In this document: piece after piece, positions 45,522 to 53,748 of the stretch
Layout of the letters: each line of letters starts with the position of its first letter
How positions within the stretch are numbered: the first letter of the stretch is position 1
From: Ensifer sp. USDA 6670
GTDB lineage: Bacteria > Pseudomonadota > Alphaproteobacteria > Rhizobiales > Rhizobiaceae
DNA length: 64,000 nt
Reading direction: 5' to 3'
NCBI GenBank assembly: GCA_000421085.1
Contig: ATWE01000003.1
Location: 248,001 to 312,000 of the forward strand
Translations under genes and position numbers: made by a program
Notes under the pieces: generated by a model
Database searches by the model: none
What the model was told of the DNA's origin: nothing
The model's input: the letters and a program-made list of their open reading frames with translations, nothing else

Positions 45522-46427
45522 TCAGCCGCCGATCGTCGCCTTGCGGGCGTCGATGATCGGCTTGTAGAAATCGCTGTTGACCTCGACGAAACCGGTGAAG
45601 TCGCCGCCCTGGATGGCGGAGAAGCAGGCGGCGTCGGTCTTCGGCAGGTCCATCATGAACTGCTTGAACTTGGCCTTCATCTCGTCGTTCAATGCGGTGC
45701 GCACCACGATCGGGCCGTTCGGGATCAGCGGCGACTTCCACAGTTCGACGAGGTCGTTCATGTCGACGAGACCCTTGTCGACCATCTTGCGCAGATTGCC
45801 CGAGGTGTAGCCGTCCTTGAACTCGCCGACGCCCGAGCCGAAGGTCGTGCCGGCATCGAAGTTGCCCTTAACGACTTCGAGCACGAGGTTCTCGTGGCCG
45901 CCGCCGAAGCCGGTCTCACCGAAATATTCCTTGACCGGAGCGCCGATCGCTTCCGGCAGCGTCACGAGGGGAACGAGATAGCCCGAGGTCGAGTCCGGAT
46001 CGGCGAAGCCGAGCTTCTTGCCCTTGAGGTCTTCGAGTTTGGTGATGCCCGAGTCCTTGCGGGCGACCATGATCGAATGATAGCCCGTGGAACCATCGGT
46101 CTGGACGGTCGTCAGGATCGGCTCGACCGCGTCAGCCTTGGCGAGATAGATCTTGGCATAGCCGGAGGCGCCGAGTTCCGCGTAATCGAGCGTGCCGCCG
46201 AGGAGGCCCTGGATCACGCCGTCATAGTCGGCCGCCGGGAAGAGGGAGACCTTCTCGACGCCGATGGCTGCCGGGAGCTGGTCGACGAGGCACTGGTAGT
46301 TGCGCAGACGGTCGGCTTCGTTCTCTCCGCCGATGATGCCGATGCGGAATTCCTTCAGGTCTTCGGCCTGTGCGTGGCCGACGAGGGCGAAGAGCGCGAC
46401 AGCGCTCAGAAGGGCCTTTTTAAGCAT
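45522..46427 (-). CDS. phoD: phosphate/phosphonate periplasmic binding protein
   Basis: The 301-residue protein begins at the ATG at 46427; the upstream open frame is an artefact. A signal peptide ends near residue 21 (HAQA). The mature part is a PhnD-type binding protein with FRIGIIGGENEADRL near 27 and KKLGFADPDSTSGY near 140, the loop that holds the phosphonate oxygens in this family. It delivers phosphate or phosphonate to PhoE/PhoT. It is 89 bases after phoC in the same operon. Confidence 0.9.
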   Translation of the reverse strand: MLKKALLSAVALFALVGHAQAEDLKEFRIGIIGGENEADRLRNYQCLVDQLPAAIGVEKVSLFPAADYDGVIQGLLGGTLDYAELGASGYAKIYLAKADAVEPILTTVQTDGSTGYHSIMVARKDSGITKLEDLKGKKLGFADPDSTSGYLVPLVTLPEAIGAPVKEYFGETGFGGGHENLVLEVVKGNFDAGTTFGSGVGEFKDGYTSGNLRKMVDKGLVDMNDLVELWKSPLIPNGPIVVRTALNDEMKAKFKQFMMDLPKTDAACFSAIQGGDFTGFVEVNSDFYKPIIDARKATIGG

Positions 46428-46516
46428 TGGGTTCGTTCTCCCGTTATCCGGACGCGCCGGGTCTTGCTCGGTTTCGAAGAGGTGCCCTTGACGCGGGCAT
46501 TCGATCGCTGCGGACC

Positions 46517-47356
46517 TTAAGGGCCGGCCAATGCCAGCGGCTTCAAGCCGGCCGATGCTGTTTCCCGCGCCGCTGGCGCCGGGATGTTGATGCTGGTCGA
46601 CGTCATCGACTCCTCGATCGCCGTTTCCGCGCCATAGATCGCCGCGACCGCGGCGGCGGTCAGATCCTTCGGCTGCCCGTCGAAGACGACCCGGCCATGC
46701 GCCATGCCGATGATCCGCTCGCAATAGTTCCGCGCGGTGTCGAGCGTATGCAGATTGGTAATCACGGTGATGCCGTCGCGCTCGTTGATGTCGCGCAGCG
46801 CGTCCATCACGATCTTGGCGTTGAGAGGGTCGAGCGACGCGATAGGCTCATCCGCGAGCAGCACCTGCGGCTGCTGCATCAGCGCGCGGGCGATTGCGAC
46901 GCGCTGCTGCTGCCCACCCGAGAGCGTGCCGGCCGGCTGAAGGGCGGTCTGTTCGATCCCCAGACGCTCCAGTGCACCGATCGCCATGATGCGCTCCTCG
47001 CGGCTGAACATGTTGAGGACGCTCAGTACGGTGGATCGATGGTTGAGCCGCCCGAGGAGAACATTGGTCAGCACGTCCAGGCGAGGCACAAGATTGAACT
47101 GCTGGAAGATCATCGCGCAGTCGCGCTGCCACTTGCGCAGAGCCGCTCCCTTGAGCGAGGAGACCTGGACGCCGGCGAATTCGATCGAGCCGGAGGAGGG
47201 GTCCACGAGACGGTTTATCATGCGCAGGAGTGTCGACTTGCCGGCGCCGGAGCGGCCGATAACGCCAACCATCTGACCCTGCGGTATGTCGAAGGTAACC
47301 GAGCTGACGGCTGTCTTCTTGCCGAATTGGCGGGTTACGTTCTTCAACTGAAACAT
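46517..47356 (-). CDS. phoC: phosphate/phosphonate ABC transporter ATP-binding protein
   Basis: The 279-residue ATPase has Walker [10 protein letters not shown] near 34-42, signature LSGGQQQR near 147, Walker B VLLADEP and an H-loop VITNLHT rather than the usual VTHD, as in PhnC proteins. It energises PhoE/PhoT. It is the first gene of phoCDET; a Pho-box-like sequence lies about 75-100 bases upstream. Confidence 0.92.
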   Translation of the reverse strand: MFQLKNVTRQFGKKTAVSSVTFDIPQGQMVGVIGRSGAGKSTLLRMINRLVDPSSGSIEFAGVQVSSLKGAALRKWQRDCAMIFQQFNLVPRLDVLTNVLLGRLNHRSTVLSVLNMFSREERIMAIGALERLGIEQTALQPAGTLSGGQQQRVAIARALMQQPQVLLADEPIASLDPLNAKIVMDALRDINERDGITVITNLHTLDTARNYCERIIGMAHGRVVFDGQPKDLTAAAVAAIYGAETAIEESMTSTSINIPAPAARETASAGLKPLALAGP

Positions 47357-47429
47357 TGGCAGCAGTTCCTCTTTCGGGGAGACCGGTCATCGGTATGACC
47401 CTGCCATAGCCGCGCTTCATGAAGGCGCA

Positions 47430-47458
47430 GTGTCAGTTTCGTGTAGGTTCTGTAACAG
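47430..47458 (-). promoter_or_regulatory. Pho-box-like direct repeats upstream of phoC
   Basis: Read on the minus strand there are three 7-base units spaced by 4 bases: CTGTTAC, CCTACAC and CTGACAC. The spacing of 11 and the CTG-CAC frame fit the PhoB box (CTGTCAT-N4-CTGTCAC), though the middle unit is weak. Placement upstream of phoC agrees with phosphate-starvation control of phoCDET in S. meliloti. Confidence 0.55.
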
Positions 47459-47521
47459 TGCACAGGTGCGGTTCATGAACCTCGAACGCTTCGGCCGAGG
47501 CATCGTGACCCGTGAGACCTG

Positions 47522-48775
47522 TCATCCTCGCAGCCTGCGACGCAGGTCGGCTTCCAACCGCGGATCGAACGGCAGCGGAAGTGCGGATTCGTCGGTGCCG
47601 AAGCCGTAGCCTTCCGCAATCGCTCTGGCTTCACGCTTGAACTTGCCGAGGGAGACGCACCGGCCCTGTTCGAGCCAGCCGGCCCCGTGCAGGATGAAAT
47701 CGGCGCCGGAAAGCAACGAAGCTGCGGTGGCACGCGCGCCTTCGCTGCCGGCTTGGCCGTCGTCCATCTTCGCCGATGTCACGCCACCCTCGCCGCGAAC
47801 CGGCACGCCCAGCCGGCGAGCGAGCTGGACCGCATAAATCTGCACCAGATGCGAGGCAGGATCGCCATAACATGGCAGCATGCTGCGCATATCGAAGGGA
47901 ATGCCGAACAATCCCATCACCACCGGCGCGCCCGGCGACCAGAGTTGTGCGAGAGCCAACCCCGCCAGGACCTCGGCATATCCCTGGATCAGCGTGCCTG
48001 CACCGGTCACCGGCGACGTCGCGCCCATCATCATGTAGGAGGTCACCATGCATGCCTGGCGGCGCTGCGCGATCGCGCGCAGGCACTTCAGCGGATTTTC
48101 CTTATACGCCAGCGGCGGCGTGGCGTTGATCAGGTGCAGCAGTTCGCATTCGCCGGTCTTCGGCTCCCGCCCGACCGCCGTCGAGACCGCGTCGATCACC
48201 TGTTCGGCGGCTTCCGGAGATGCGATAGTGCCCATGAAAGGCTTGTCGGACAGAGTGAGGTGGGCGAGCGCCATCTCCATGGGCCGGTCGGCCTCTGCCA
48301 CATCGTTCAGCACGCAGATCATGTGGCCCGTGTTCGAGATCGCCGGTGCCGCATGCGCCATCGAGACCAGGCGTCGGTAAATCTCCAGCGATCCGGCAGT
48401 GCGGCGACCGTTGGGGAGCAGGACGGTCGGCGCGCCGTATACAGGTGCGATGGCCGAAGCTTCGCCAGCGCCTATTCTGGTGTCGCGGTCCGAATTCCGG
48501 CCTCTAAGGACAAAGCTCTCCGGTGCGCTTGCCCTGATGATCTGACGCAGGCGGGACCCATCGAGGAAAACGCGGTCGCCCTTTATGATTCCGCCGTGCT
48601 CGCGCCAGAGGTCGAGCGTCTCCGGGTCGTCCTCGAAGCGAATGCCGACCTCTTCGAGAACCCGATCTGCTCCCGCTTCGATTTGCCCGAGCGCCGACTC
48701 GTCGACCGTGATGGTCCCGCGGCCCGTCAGGGCCGATCCGAGATCGGAACTCAAGATCGATTGCAGACCAAGCAT
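47522..48775 (-). CDS. trimethylamine methyltransferase (MttB) family protein, short form, no pyrrolysine codon
   Basis: The 417-residue protein is an MttB-superfamily member (FEDDPETLDLWREHGG near 47-62; ASPEAAEQVIDAV near 185; FGIPFDMRSMLPCYGDPAS near 295). There is no in-frame amber codon, so it belongs to the non-pyrrolysine group, which includes glycine-betaine methyltransferases needing a corrinoid protein. No corrinoid protein or methyltransferase 2 gene is in the window. It is shorter than usual (about 480-515), ending soon after GWLEQGRCVSLGKF, so it may be a reduced form. It lies about 100 bases after a DAO-family oxidase gene on the same strand. Confidence 0.8.
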   Translation of the reverse strand: MLGLQSILSSDLGSALTGRGTITVDESALGQIEAGADRVLEEVGIRFEDDPETLDLWREHGGIIKGDRVFLDGSRLRQIIRASAPESFVLRGRNSDRDTRIGAGEASAIAPVYGAPTVLLPNGRRTAGSLEIYRRLVSMAHAAPAISNTGHMICVLNDVAEADRPMEMALAHLTLSDKPFMGTIASPEAAEQVIDAVSTAVGREPKTGECELLHLINATPPLAYKENPLKCLRAIAQRRQACMVTSYMMMGATSPVTGAGTLIQGYAEVLAGLALAQLWSPGAPVVMGLFGIPFDMRSMLPCYGDPASHLVQIYAVQLARRLGVPVRGEGGVTSAKMDDGQAGSEGARATAASLLSGADFILHGAGWLEQGRCVSLGKFKREARAIAEGYGFGTDESALPLPFDPRLEADLRRRLRG

Positions 48776-48877
48776 CGGCAGCTTCCAATAGGCCGGGAAC
48801 GCGCCCTTTTCTCGAGCTGGGTATCACGTCTGCGGGCGGGAACTTGTCGCGATTGCGACCCGGCTCGCGAAATTGCT

Positions 48878-50005
48878 TCAGCTCTGCACGCGGCGCGGAT
48901 CGAAATGTCCGGGATCGAGTCCTTCGGCCAGGAAGCCTGCGGGCGGTGCGGTGTCGCTCAGAAGGGTGCCCGCCAGCGCGCCCAGCGCAGGCGAAGTGAG
49001 TATCCCATAGCCGCCCTGGCCGGCCAGCCAGAAGAAATCCGGACAGTCTGGCGCAAAACCGATGACGGGAAGCCGGTCGGGGGAAAAGCTGCGCAGACCC
49101 GCCCAGCTCTTGACGATTTTTCTTACCGGGACCGTCGTCGCCTCCTCGACGTAGTGTGCGGCCCAGGCGACGTCGATCTCCTCCGGCTGAACGTCCGAGG
49201 CTTCGCACGGCGTCGCGTCGGCGGGCGAGGCGAGCAGCCTCCCTCCCTCGGGCTTCATGTAAAAATCTTCGTCTATCTCGTTGATTTCCGGGAGATTTGC
49301 TGCATCGATGCCGGCCGGAAGATCGACGGTGATGGCGGTGCGCCGATGCGGGACGATGCCGCTCGGCCTTACGCCGAAGACCGCGGCAACCGGGTCCGCC
49401 CAGGCACCGGCCGCGTTGACGACGACCCTGGCCCCGATCTCGCCGGCCGCCGTGCCCAGCAGCCAGCCCGATCCATGATGCCGAGCGGCAAGGATTTCAT
49501 GTCGCTCGAGGATGTCGCAGCCGTTGCGGCGGGCGCCCTTGACGTAGCCCCGGAGCAGGTTCTCGACCTCGATGTCCCAGAAATTCGGGTCGTGGAAGGC
49601 GGCTGCGACATAGTCGGGATTGAGGATCGGAACGCGCGCAAGCGCCTCGTCCTTCGTGAGCCGCTGGATTTCAGGCGTGAATTCGCGTTCTTCGGCGAGG
49701 AGCTTTTCAAATCGATCGAGTTTTCCGGCGCCCGCGATCATCACGCCGCCGCGTTGCCTTAACAGCGGCACGTCGCTAAAGCCTTCCGGCGGCCGATCGA
49801 AAAAGGCCCTCGATATCGTCGCGAGTTTGCAGATTTCCGGCGCGTTGTATCGGAGCACGAACTCGGCGGCCGAGCGGCCGGTGCTGTGATAGCCGAGCGC
49901 CTCCTCCCGTTCCAGGACGGCGACGGAACGATGCGGGCTCAGAAAATAGGCGAGCGACAAGCCGGCGATCCCGCCCCCGATAATCACGACGTCGTAGTTT
50001 GGCAT
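48878..50005 (-). CDS. FAD-dependent oxidoreductase, DAO family (sarcosine/D-amino-acid oxidase-like)
   Basis: The 375-residue protein begins at the ATG at 50005 with an N-terminal FAD loop VVIIGGGIAGLS at 5-16. GYHSTGRSAAEF near 42-53 is typical of DAO-family enzymes that oxidise secondary or D-amines. The C-terminal part has WLAGQGGYGILTSPA near 330-345. The 48 bases before the LysR stop are clear. Together with the MttB-family gene it suggests demethylation or oxidation of an N-methylated amine, but the substrate is unknown. Confidence 0.85.
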   Translation of the reverse strand: MPNYDVVIIGGGIAGLSLAYFLSPHRSVAVLEREEALGYHSTGRSAAEFVLRYNAPEICKLATISRAFFDRPPEGFSDVPLLRQRGGVMIAGAGKLDRFEKLLAEEREFTPEIQRLTKDEALARVPILNPDYVAAAFHDPNFWDIEVENLLRGYVKGARRNGCDILERHEILAARHHGSGWLLGTAAGEIGARVVVNAAGAWADPVAAVFGVRPSGIVPHRRTAITVDLPAGIDAANLPEINEIDEDFYMKPEGGRLLASPADATPCEASDVQPEEIDVAWAAHYVEEATTVPVRKIVKSWAGLRSFSPDRLPVIGFAPDCPDFFWLAGQGGYGILTSPALGALAGTLLSDTAPPAGFLAEGLDPGHFDPRRVQS

Positions 50006-50083
50006 GTACCGCTCCCGCAAATTGCCGGCGGAGAATAGGGACGGTGCGGGCGCCGCTCAAATTTATAGTGGTAAATGCCGCTA

Positions 50084-51037
50084 TCAATCCTGCTGATGGT
50101 CGCAATGATCCAGCGCTTCGGTGTCGGCGACATGGGCGAGGAAGGCGGCTTCGGCCGGATTGAGGATGGAATTCGGATTGGAAATGCGGAAAACGTCGGT
50201 CGTCGGCAGGTCGCGATAGGGGGGCAACTGCCACAAATCTCCCGCCGCGACGGCCCCGCGGGCGATATGGTCGGGCAGCATGCCGATGCCGACATTGGCG
50301 GCGATCAGCCGCATGACCTCCTCGACATTGCAGGAGACGCCCCGAACCTGCTGGCCAAAGGAGCCTACGGCGCGGACTGCGGTCACGGAATTCATATGCT
50401 GGCCGCCCAGCACATCGGCTATGAAGGCGATGTAAGGGTCGCCGCGCAGATCGTGGAAATCGACGCCCTCGACGCCGAAAAGCCGGTGGCAGCGGCCGCA
50501 GTAGAGCGCGTAGCGCTCGCGTATGTGGAAGCGCTTGTTCAAGCCCTCCGGTATGATGCCGTCGCAAAGGCCCATCGTGGCAATGTTGCGCTCGACGGCG
50601 CTCAACACGTCGGCGGTCGTTGCCACCGTCATGGATATCGTGACCTTCGGATGCATGCGAAAGAAGCTGCCGAGCTTCCGGTCCCAGGCGGGATTGTGGG
50701 CGTGGCTCACCGTGTGGATGTTGAGATGGCCGGTAATCTCCTCGCCCGCCGTTTCCAGAACATGCGGCAGCCGAATGACGGCCGCGAAGATATCGCGGCA
50801 CTGGAGGTGCAGTTTCTCACCTGCTTCCGTCAGATCGAAACGCCCCGGACGGCGGTCGATCAGTTTCTGCCCGATGGTCTGCTCGAGCCGTTTGAGGGCC
50901 ATGCTGACGGCCGGCTGCTGCAGGAGCAGCCGGTTTGCGGCCGCCGTGATGCTGCCTTCCTCGACGACCACGACGAAGGTGCGCAACAGGTTCCAATCGA
51001 GATTGTGGGCGAAGCGTTCAAGGCGGTTGTTGGTCAT
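50084..51037 (-). CDS. LysR-family transcriptional regulator
   Basis: The 317-residue protein has a LysR helix-turn-helix near 14-73 (GSITAAANRLLLQQPAVSM core) and a C-terminal effector-binding domain of the periplasmic-binding fold. It is divergent from the glutaryl-CoA dehydrogenase gene, with 187 bases between, and upstream on the same strand as the DAO and MttB genes. It may control either group; divergent LysR placement usually points to the oppositely transcribed target, the glutarate operon. Confidence 0.85.
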   Translation of the reverse strand: MTNNRLERFAHNLDWNLLRTFVVVVEEGSITAAANRLLLQQPAVSMALKRLEQTIGQKLIDRRPGRFDLTEAGEKLHLQCRDIFAAVIRLPHVLETAGEEITGHLNIHTVSHAHNPAWDRKLGSFFRMHPKVTISMTVATTADVLSAVERNIATMGLCDGIIPEGLNKRFHIRERYALYCGRCHRLFGVEGVDFHDLRGDPYIAFIADVLGGQHMNSVTAVRAVGSFGQQVRGVSCNVEEVMRLIAANVGIGMLPDHIARGAVAAGDLWQLPPYRDLPTTDVFRISNPNSILNPAEAAFLAHVADTEALDHCDHQQD

Positions 51038-51224
51038 GGTGGCCGGCGGAGCGATAACGAAGTCTATGCATATTCAGAAGAATGGTCGTTTGCACAAGGC
51101 CAATAGCCACGGTGTCGACCAGATGAATCATGCAGCAGGCGCATGAGCCGGTGTCTCAATTTCGTTTGAAAGCCTTGGCCCGGCTTGCCATAACTCAGTC
51201 GCGACAATGCGACGGGAGATAGAG

Positions 51225-52412
51225 ATGGCCGGCAAAAGCCAATTCCAGTGGGACGATCCGTTCCTCCTCGAGGATCAACTGAGCGAAGACGAGCGGATGA
51301 TCCGCGACACGGCGCGCGCCTATGCCCAGGAAAAGCTGCAGCCGCGCGTGATCGAAGCTTACCGCGAGGAGACGACTGACCCGTCGATCTTCCGCGAGAT
51401 GGGCGACCTCGGCCTGCTCGGCGTGACCGTGCCCGACACCTATGGTGGTGTCGGCGCGTCCTACGTCGCCTACGGTCTCGTCGCACGCGAGGTCGAGCGC
51501 GTCGATTCCGGCTATCGCTCGATGATGAGCGTGCAATCGTCGCTGGTCATTTATCCGATCTTCGCCTACGGCTCGGAAGAGCAAAAGCGGAAGTACCTTC
51601 CGAAGCTAATCAGCGGCGAGTGGATCGGCTGCTTCGGGCTGACCGAGCCGGACGCCGGCTCCGATCCGGCGGGCATGAAGACCCGGGCGATCAAGACCGA
51701 GGGCGGCTACCGTCTCGTCGGCTCCAAGATGTGGATCTCCAATGCGCCGCTCGCCGATGTCTTCGTCGTCTGGGCGAAGTCGGAAGCGCATGACAATGCC
51801 ATCCGGGGCTTCGTGCTGCAAAAAGGCGCGAAAGGCCTTTCCGCTCCGAAGATCGCAGGCAAGCTTTCGCTGCGTGCCTCGATCACCGGCGAGATCGTCC
51901 TCGACAATGTCGAGGTCGGAGAGGAAGCGCTGCTGCCGAATGTCGAGGGGCTGAAGGGACCATTCGGATGCCTCAACCGTGCTCGCTACGGAATTTCCTG
52001 GGGCGCGCTCGGCGCAGCCGAATTCTGCTGGCATGCGGCCCGCCAGTACGGCCTCGACCGAAAGCAGTTCAACCGACCGCTCGCCCAGACCCAGCTTTTC
52101 CAGAAGAAGCTCGCCGACATGCAGACCGAGATCGCGCTCGGGCTGCAGGGCTCGCTCAGGGTCGGGCGGCTGATGGACGAGGGCCGCATGGCGCCGGAGA
52201 TGATTTCGATCGTCAAGCGCAACAATTGCGGCAAGGCACTCGATATCGCACGCATGGCTCGCGACATGCACGGCGGCAATGGCATTTCCGAGGAATATCA
52301 GGTCATGCGCCACATGATGAATCTGGAGACAGTCAACACCTATGAGGGCACCCACGACGTGCATGCGCTGATCCTCGGCCGCGCCCAGACCGGGCTGCAG
52401 GCCTTCTTCTGA
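51225..52412 (+). CDS. gcdH: glutaryl-CoA dehydrogenase-like acyl-CoA dehydrogenase
   Basis: The 395-residue flavoprotein has [15 protein letters not shown] near 137-151, [11 protein letters not shown] and the catalytic glutamate E374 in [17 protein letters not shown], the GCDH-type C-terminus. It converts glutaryl-CoA to crotonyl-CoA plus CO2. The ATG at 51225 has GGGAGA upstream; an in-frame ATG 18 bases earlier lacks a ribosome site. It is coupled to a class III CoA-transferase gene (8 bases), which fits glutarate or lysine/tryptophan breakdown. Confidence 0.9.
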   Translation: MAGKSQFQWDDPFLLEDQLSEDERMIRDTARAYAQEKLQPRVIEAYREETTDPSIFREMGDLGLLGVTVPDTYGGVGASYVAYGLVAREVERVDSGYRSMMSVQSSLVIYPIFAYGSEEQKRKYLPKLISGEWIGCFGLTEPDAGSDPAGMKTRAIKTEGGYRLVGSKMWISNAPLADVFVVWAKSEAHDNAIRGFVLQKGAKGLSAPKIAGKLSLRASITGEIVLDNVEVGEEALLPNVEGLKGPFGCLNRARYGISWGALGAAEFCWHAARQYGLDRKQFNRPLAQTQLFQKKLADMQTEIALGLQGSLRVGRLMDEGRMAPEMISIVKRNNCGKALDIARMARDMHGGNGISEEYQVMRHMMNLETVNTYEGTHDVHALILGRAQTGLQAFF

Positions 52413-52420
52413 GCGCCGTC

Positions 52421-53605
52421 ATGGAAGCGCCGCTGAAGGGCATCCGTGTGCTCGAACTTGCCCGCATACTGGCGGGGCCCTGGATCGGGCAGACCCTCGC
52501 CGATCTCGGCGCTGACGTCATCAAGGTCGAGAGCCCGGCCGGAGACGACACCCGGACCTGGGGACCTCCCTTCGTGAAAGGCGAAGACGACGAAAGGCTG
52601 GATGCCGCCTATTTCCACGCGTGCAACCGCGGCAAGAGGTCCGTCGTTCTCGACTTTACGACCGCAGAGGGGCAGGAGGCGGTGCGCCGGCTTGCCGCGC
52701 AATCCGACGTTTTGCTCGAGAATTTCAAGGTCGGCGGCCTCGCGAAATACGGCCTCGATTATGAAAGCCTGAGGAAAGTCAATCCGCGGCTCATCTATTG
52801 CTCGGTCACCGGCTTCGGGCAGGATGGGCCCTATGCTCACCGCGCCGGCTACGACTACATCGTCCAGGGCATGAGCGGCATCATGGACCTGACGGGCGAG
52901 CCGGATCGTGAACCGCAAAAGATCGGCGTTGCCTTCGCCGATATTTTCACCGGGCTCTATGGTGTCATCGCGGTGCAGGCAGCCCTGGCACAGAGGGAAT
53001 GCACGGGCGAGGGCCAGCAGATCGACATGGCGCTGCTCGACTGCATGACGGGCGTGCTCGCCAATCAGGCGCTGAACTATCTCGTTTCCGGCAAGGCGCC
53101 GCGCCGGCTCGGCAATGCCCATCCGAATATCGCACCCTACCAGGTGTTCCCGACCGCCGACGGGCACCTGATCGTTGCCGTCGGCAACGACCGCCAATTC
53201 GTGAAATTCTGCGAACTTCTCGGACGTCCGGACCTCGCGGCCGACGCGCGTTACCGCACCAATGCAGACCGCGTGCAGCACCGCGACAGCCTGACGCCGG
53301 AACTTGCGGCCGAAACTGCGAAGTATGAGCGTGACACGCTGCTCGCCAAGCTCGAAGCCGCAGGCGTTCCTGGCGGCCCGATCAACACCGTTGCCGACGT
53401 CTTTGCCGATCCTCAGATCGTCCATCGGCAGATGCGGATAGACACGCCGCATACCGGCGCCGCAGTCGGAACGTCCCCCGGCGTTCGTACGCCAATCCGT
53501 CTTTCCGGGTCGACACTTGCGCTGGAGCGCGGTGTCCCGCGGCTTGGAGAGCATACGGAAGAGGTGCTCGCCGAGATCGGGATGAATTTAACGAAGGCCG
53601 GATAA
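52421..53605 (+). CDS. class III CoA-transferase (CaiB/BaiF), probable succinyl-CoA:glutarate CoA-transferase
   Basis: The 394-residue protein has the family N-terminus GIRVLELARILAGPW near 6-20, a DLGADVIKVE strand and a segment QQIDMALLDCM around 199-209, where the family's catalytic aspartate lies. Such enzymes swap CoA between acids via an aspartyl-CoA intermediate. Placement after gcdH suggests activation of glutarate from succinyl-CoA, as in the SUGCT enzyme of the mitochondrial route. The substrate is inferred from context. Confidence 0.86.
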   Translation: MEAPLKGIRVLELARILAGPWIGQTLADLGADVIKVESPAGDDTRTWGPPFVKGEDDERLDAAYFHACNRGKRSVVLDFTTAEGQEAVRRLAAQSDVLLENFKVGGLAKYGLDYESLRKVNPRLIYCSVTGFGQDGPYAHRAGYDYIVQGMSGIMDLTGEPDREPQKIGVAFADIFTGLYGVIAVQAALAQRECTGEGQQIDMALLDCMTGVLANQALNYLVSGKAPRRLGNAHPNIAPYQVFPTADGHLIVAVGNDRQFVKFCELLGRPDLAADARYRTNADRVQHRDSLTPELAAETAKYERDTLLAKLEAAGVPGGPINTVADVFADPQIVHRQMRIDTPHTGAAVGTSPGVRTPIRLSGSTLALERGVPRLGEHTEEVLAEIGMNLTKAG

Positions 53606-53624
53606 AGGCATTGGAGCCCTGAAT

Positions 53625-53742
53625 AAGCCCCTCACCCTAACCCTCTCCCCGCAAGCGGGGCGAGGGGACGAGTGCGAGGCTGCCCCGAGTCCCTTCGCCC
53701 CGCTTGCGGGGAGAAGGTGGCCGGCAGGCCGGATGAGGGGCT
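53625..53742. repeat. RIME-like palindromic mosaic repeat
   Basis: It starts with AGCCCCTCACCC, ends with GGATGAGGGGCT and has internal hairpins CTCCCCGCAAGCGGGGCGAG and CCCCGCTTGCGGGGAGAAGG. It resembles the element at 10276-10446. It lies between the convergent CoA-transferase and htpG genes. Confidence 0.72.
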
Positions 53743-53748
53743 TTCGCC

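Noticed and set aside
47522-48775. Pyrrolysine-containing trimethylamine methyltransferase
   Set aside because: No in-frame amber codon is present and no pyl genes are in the window.
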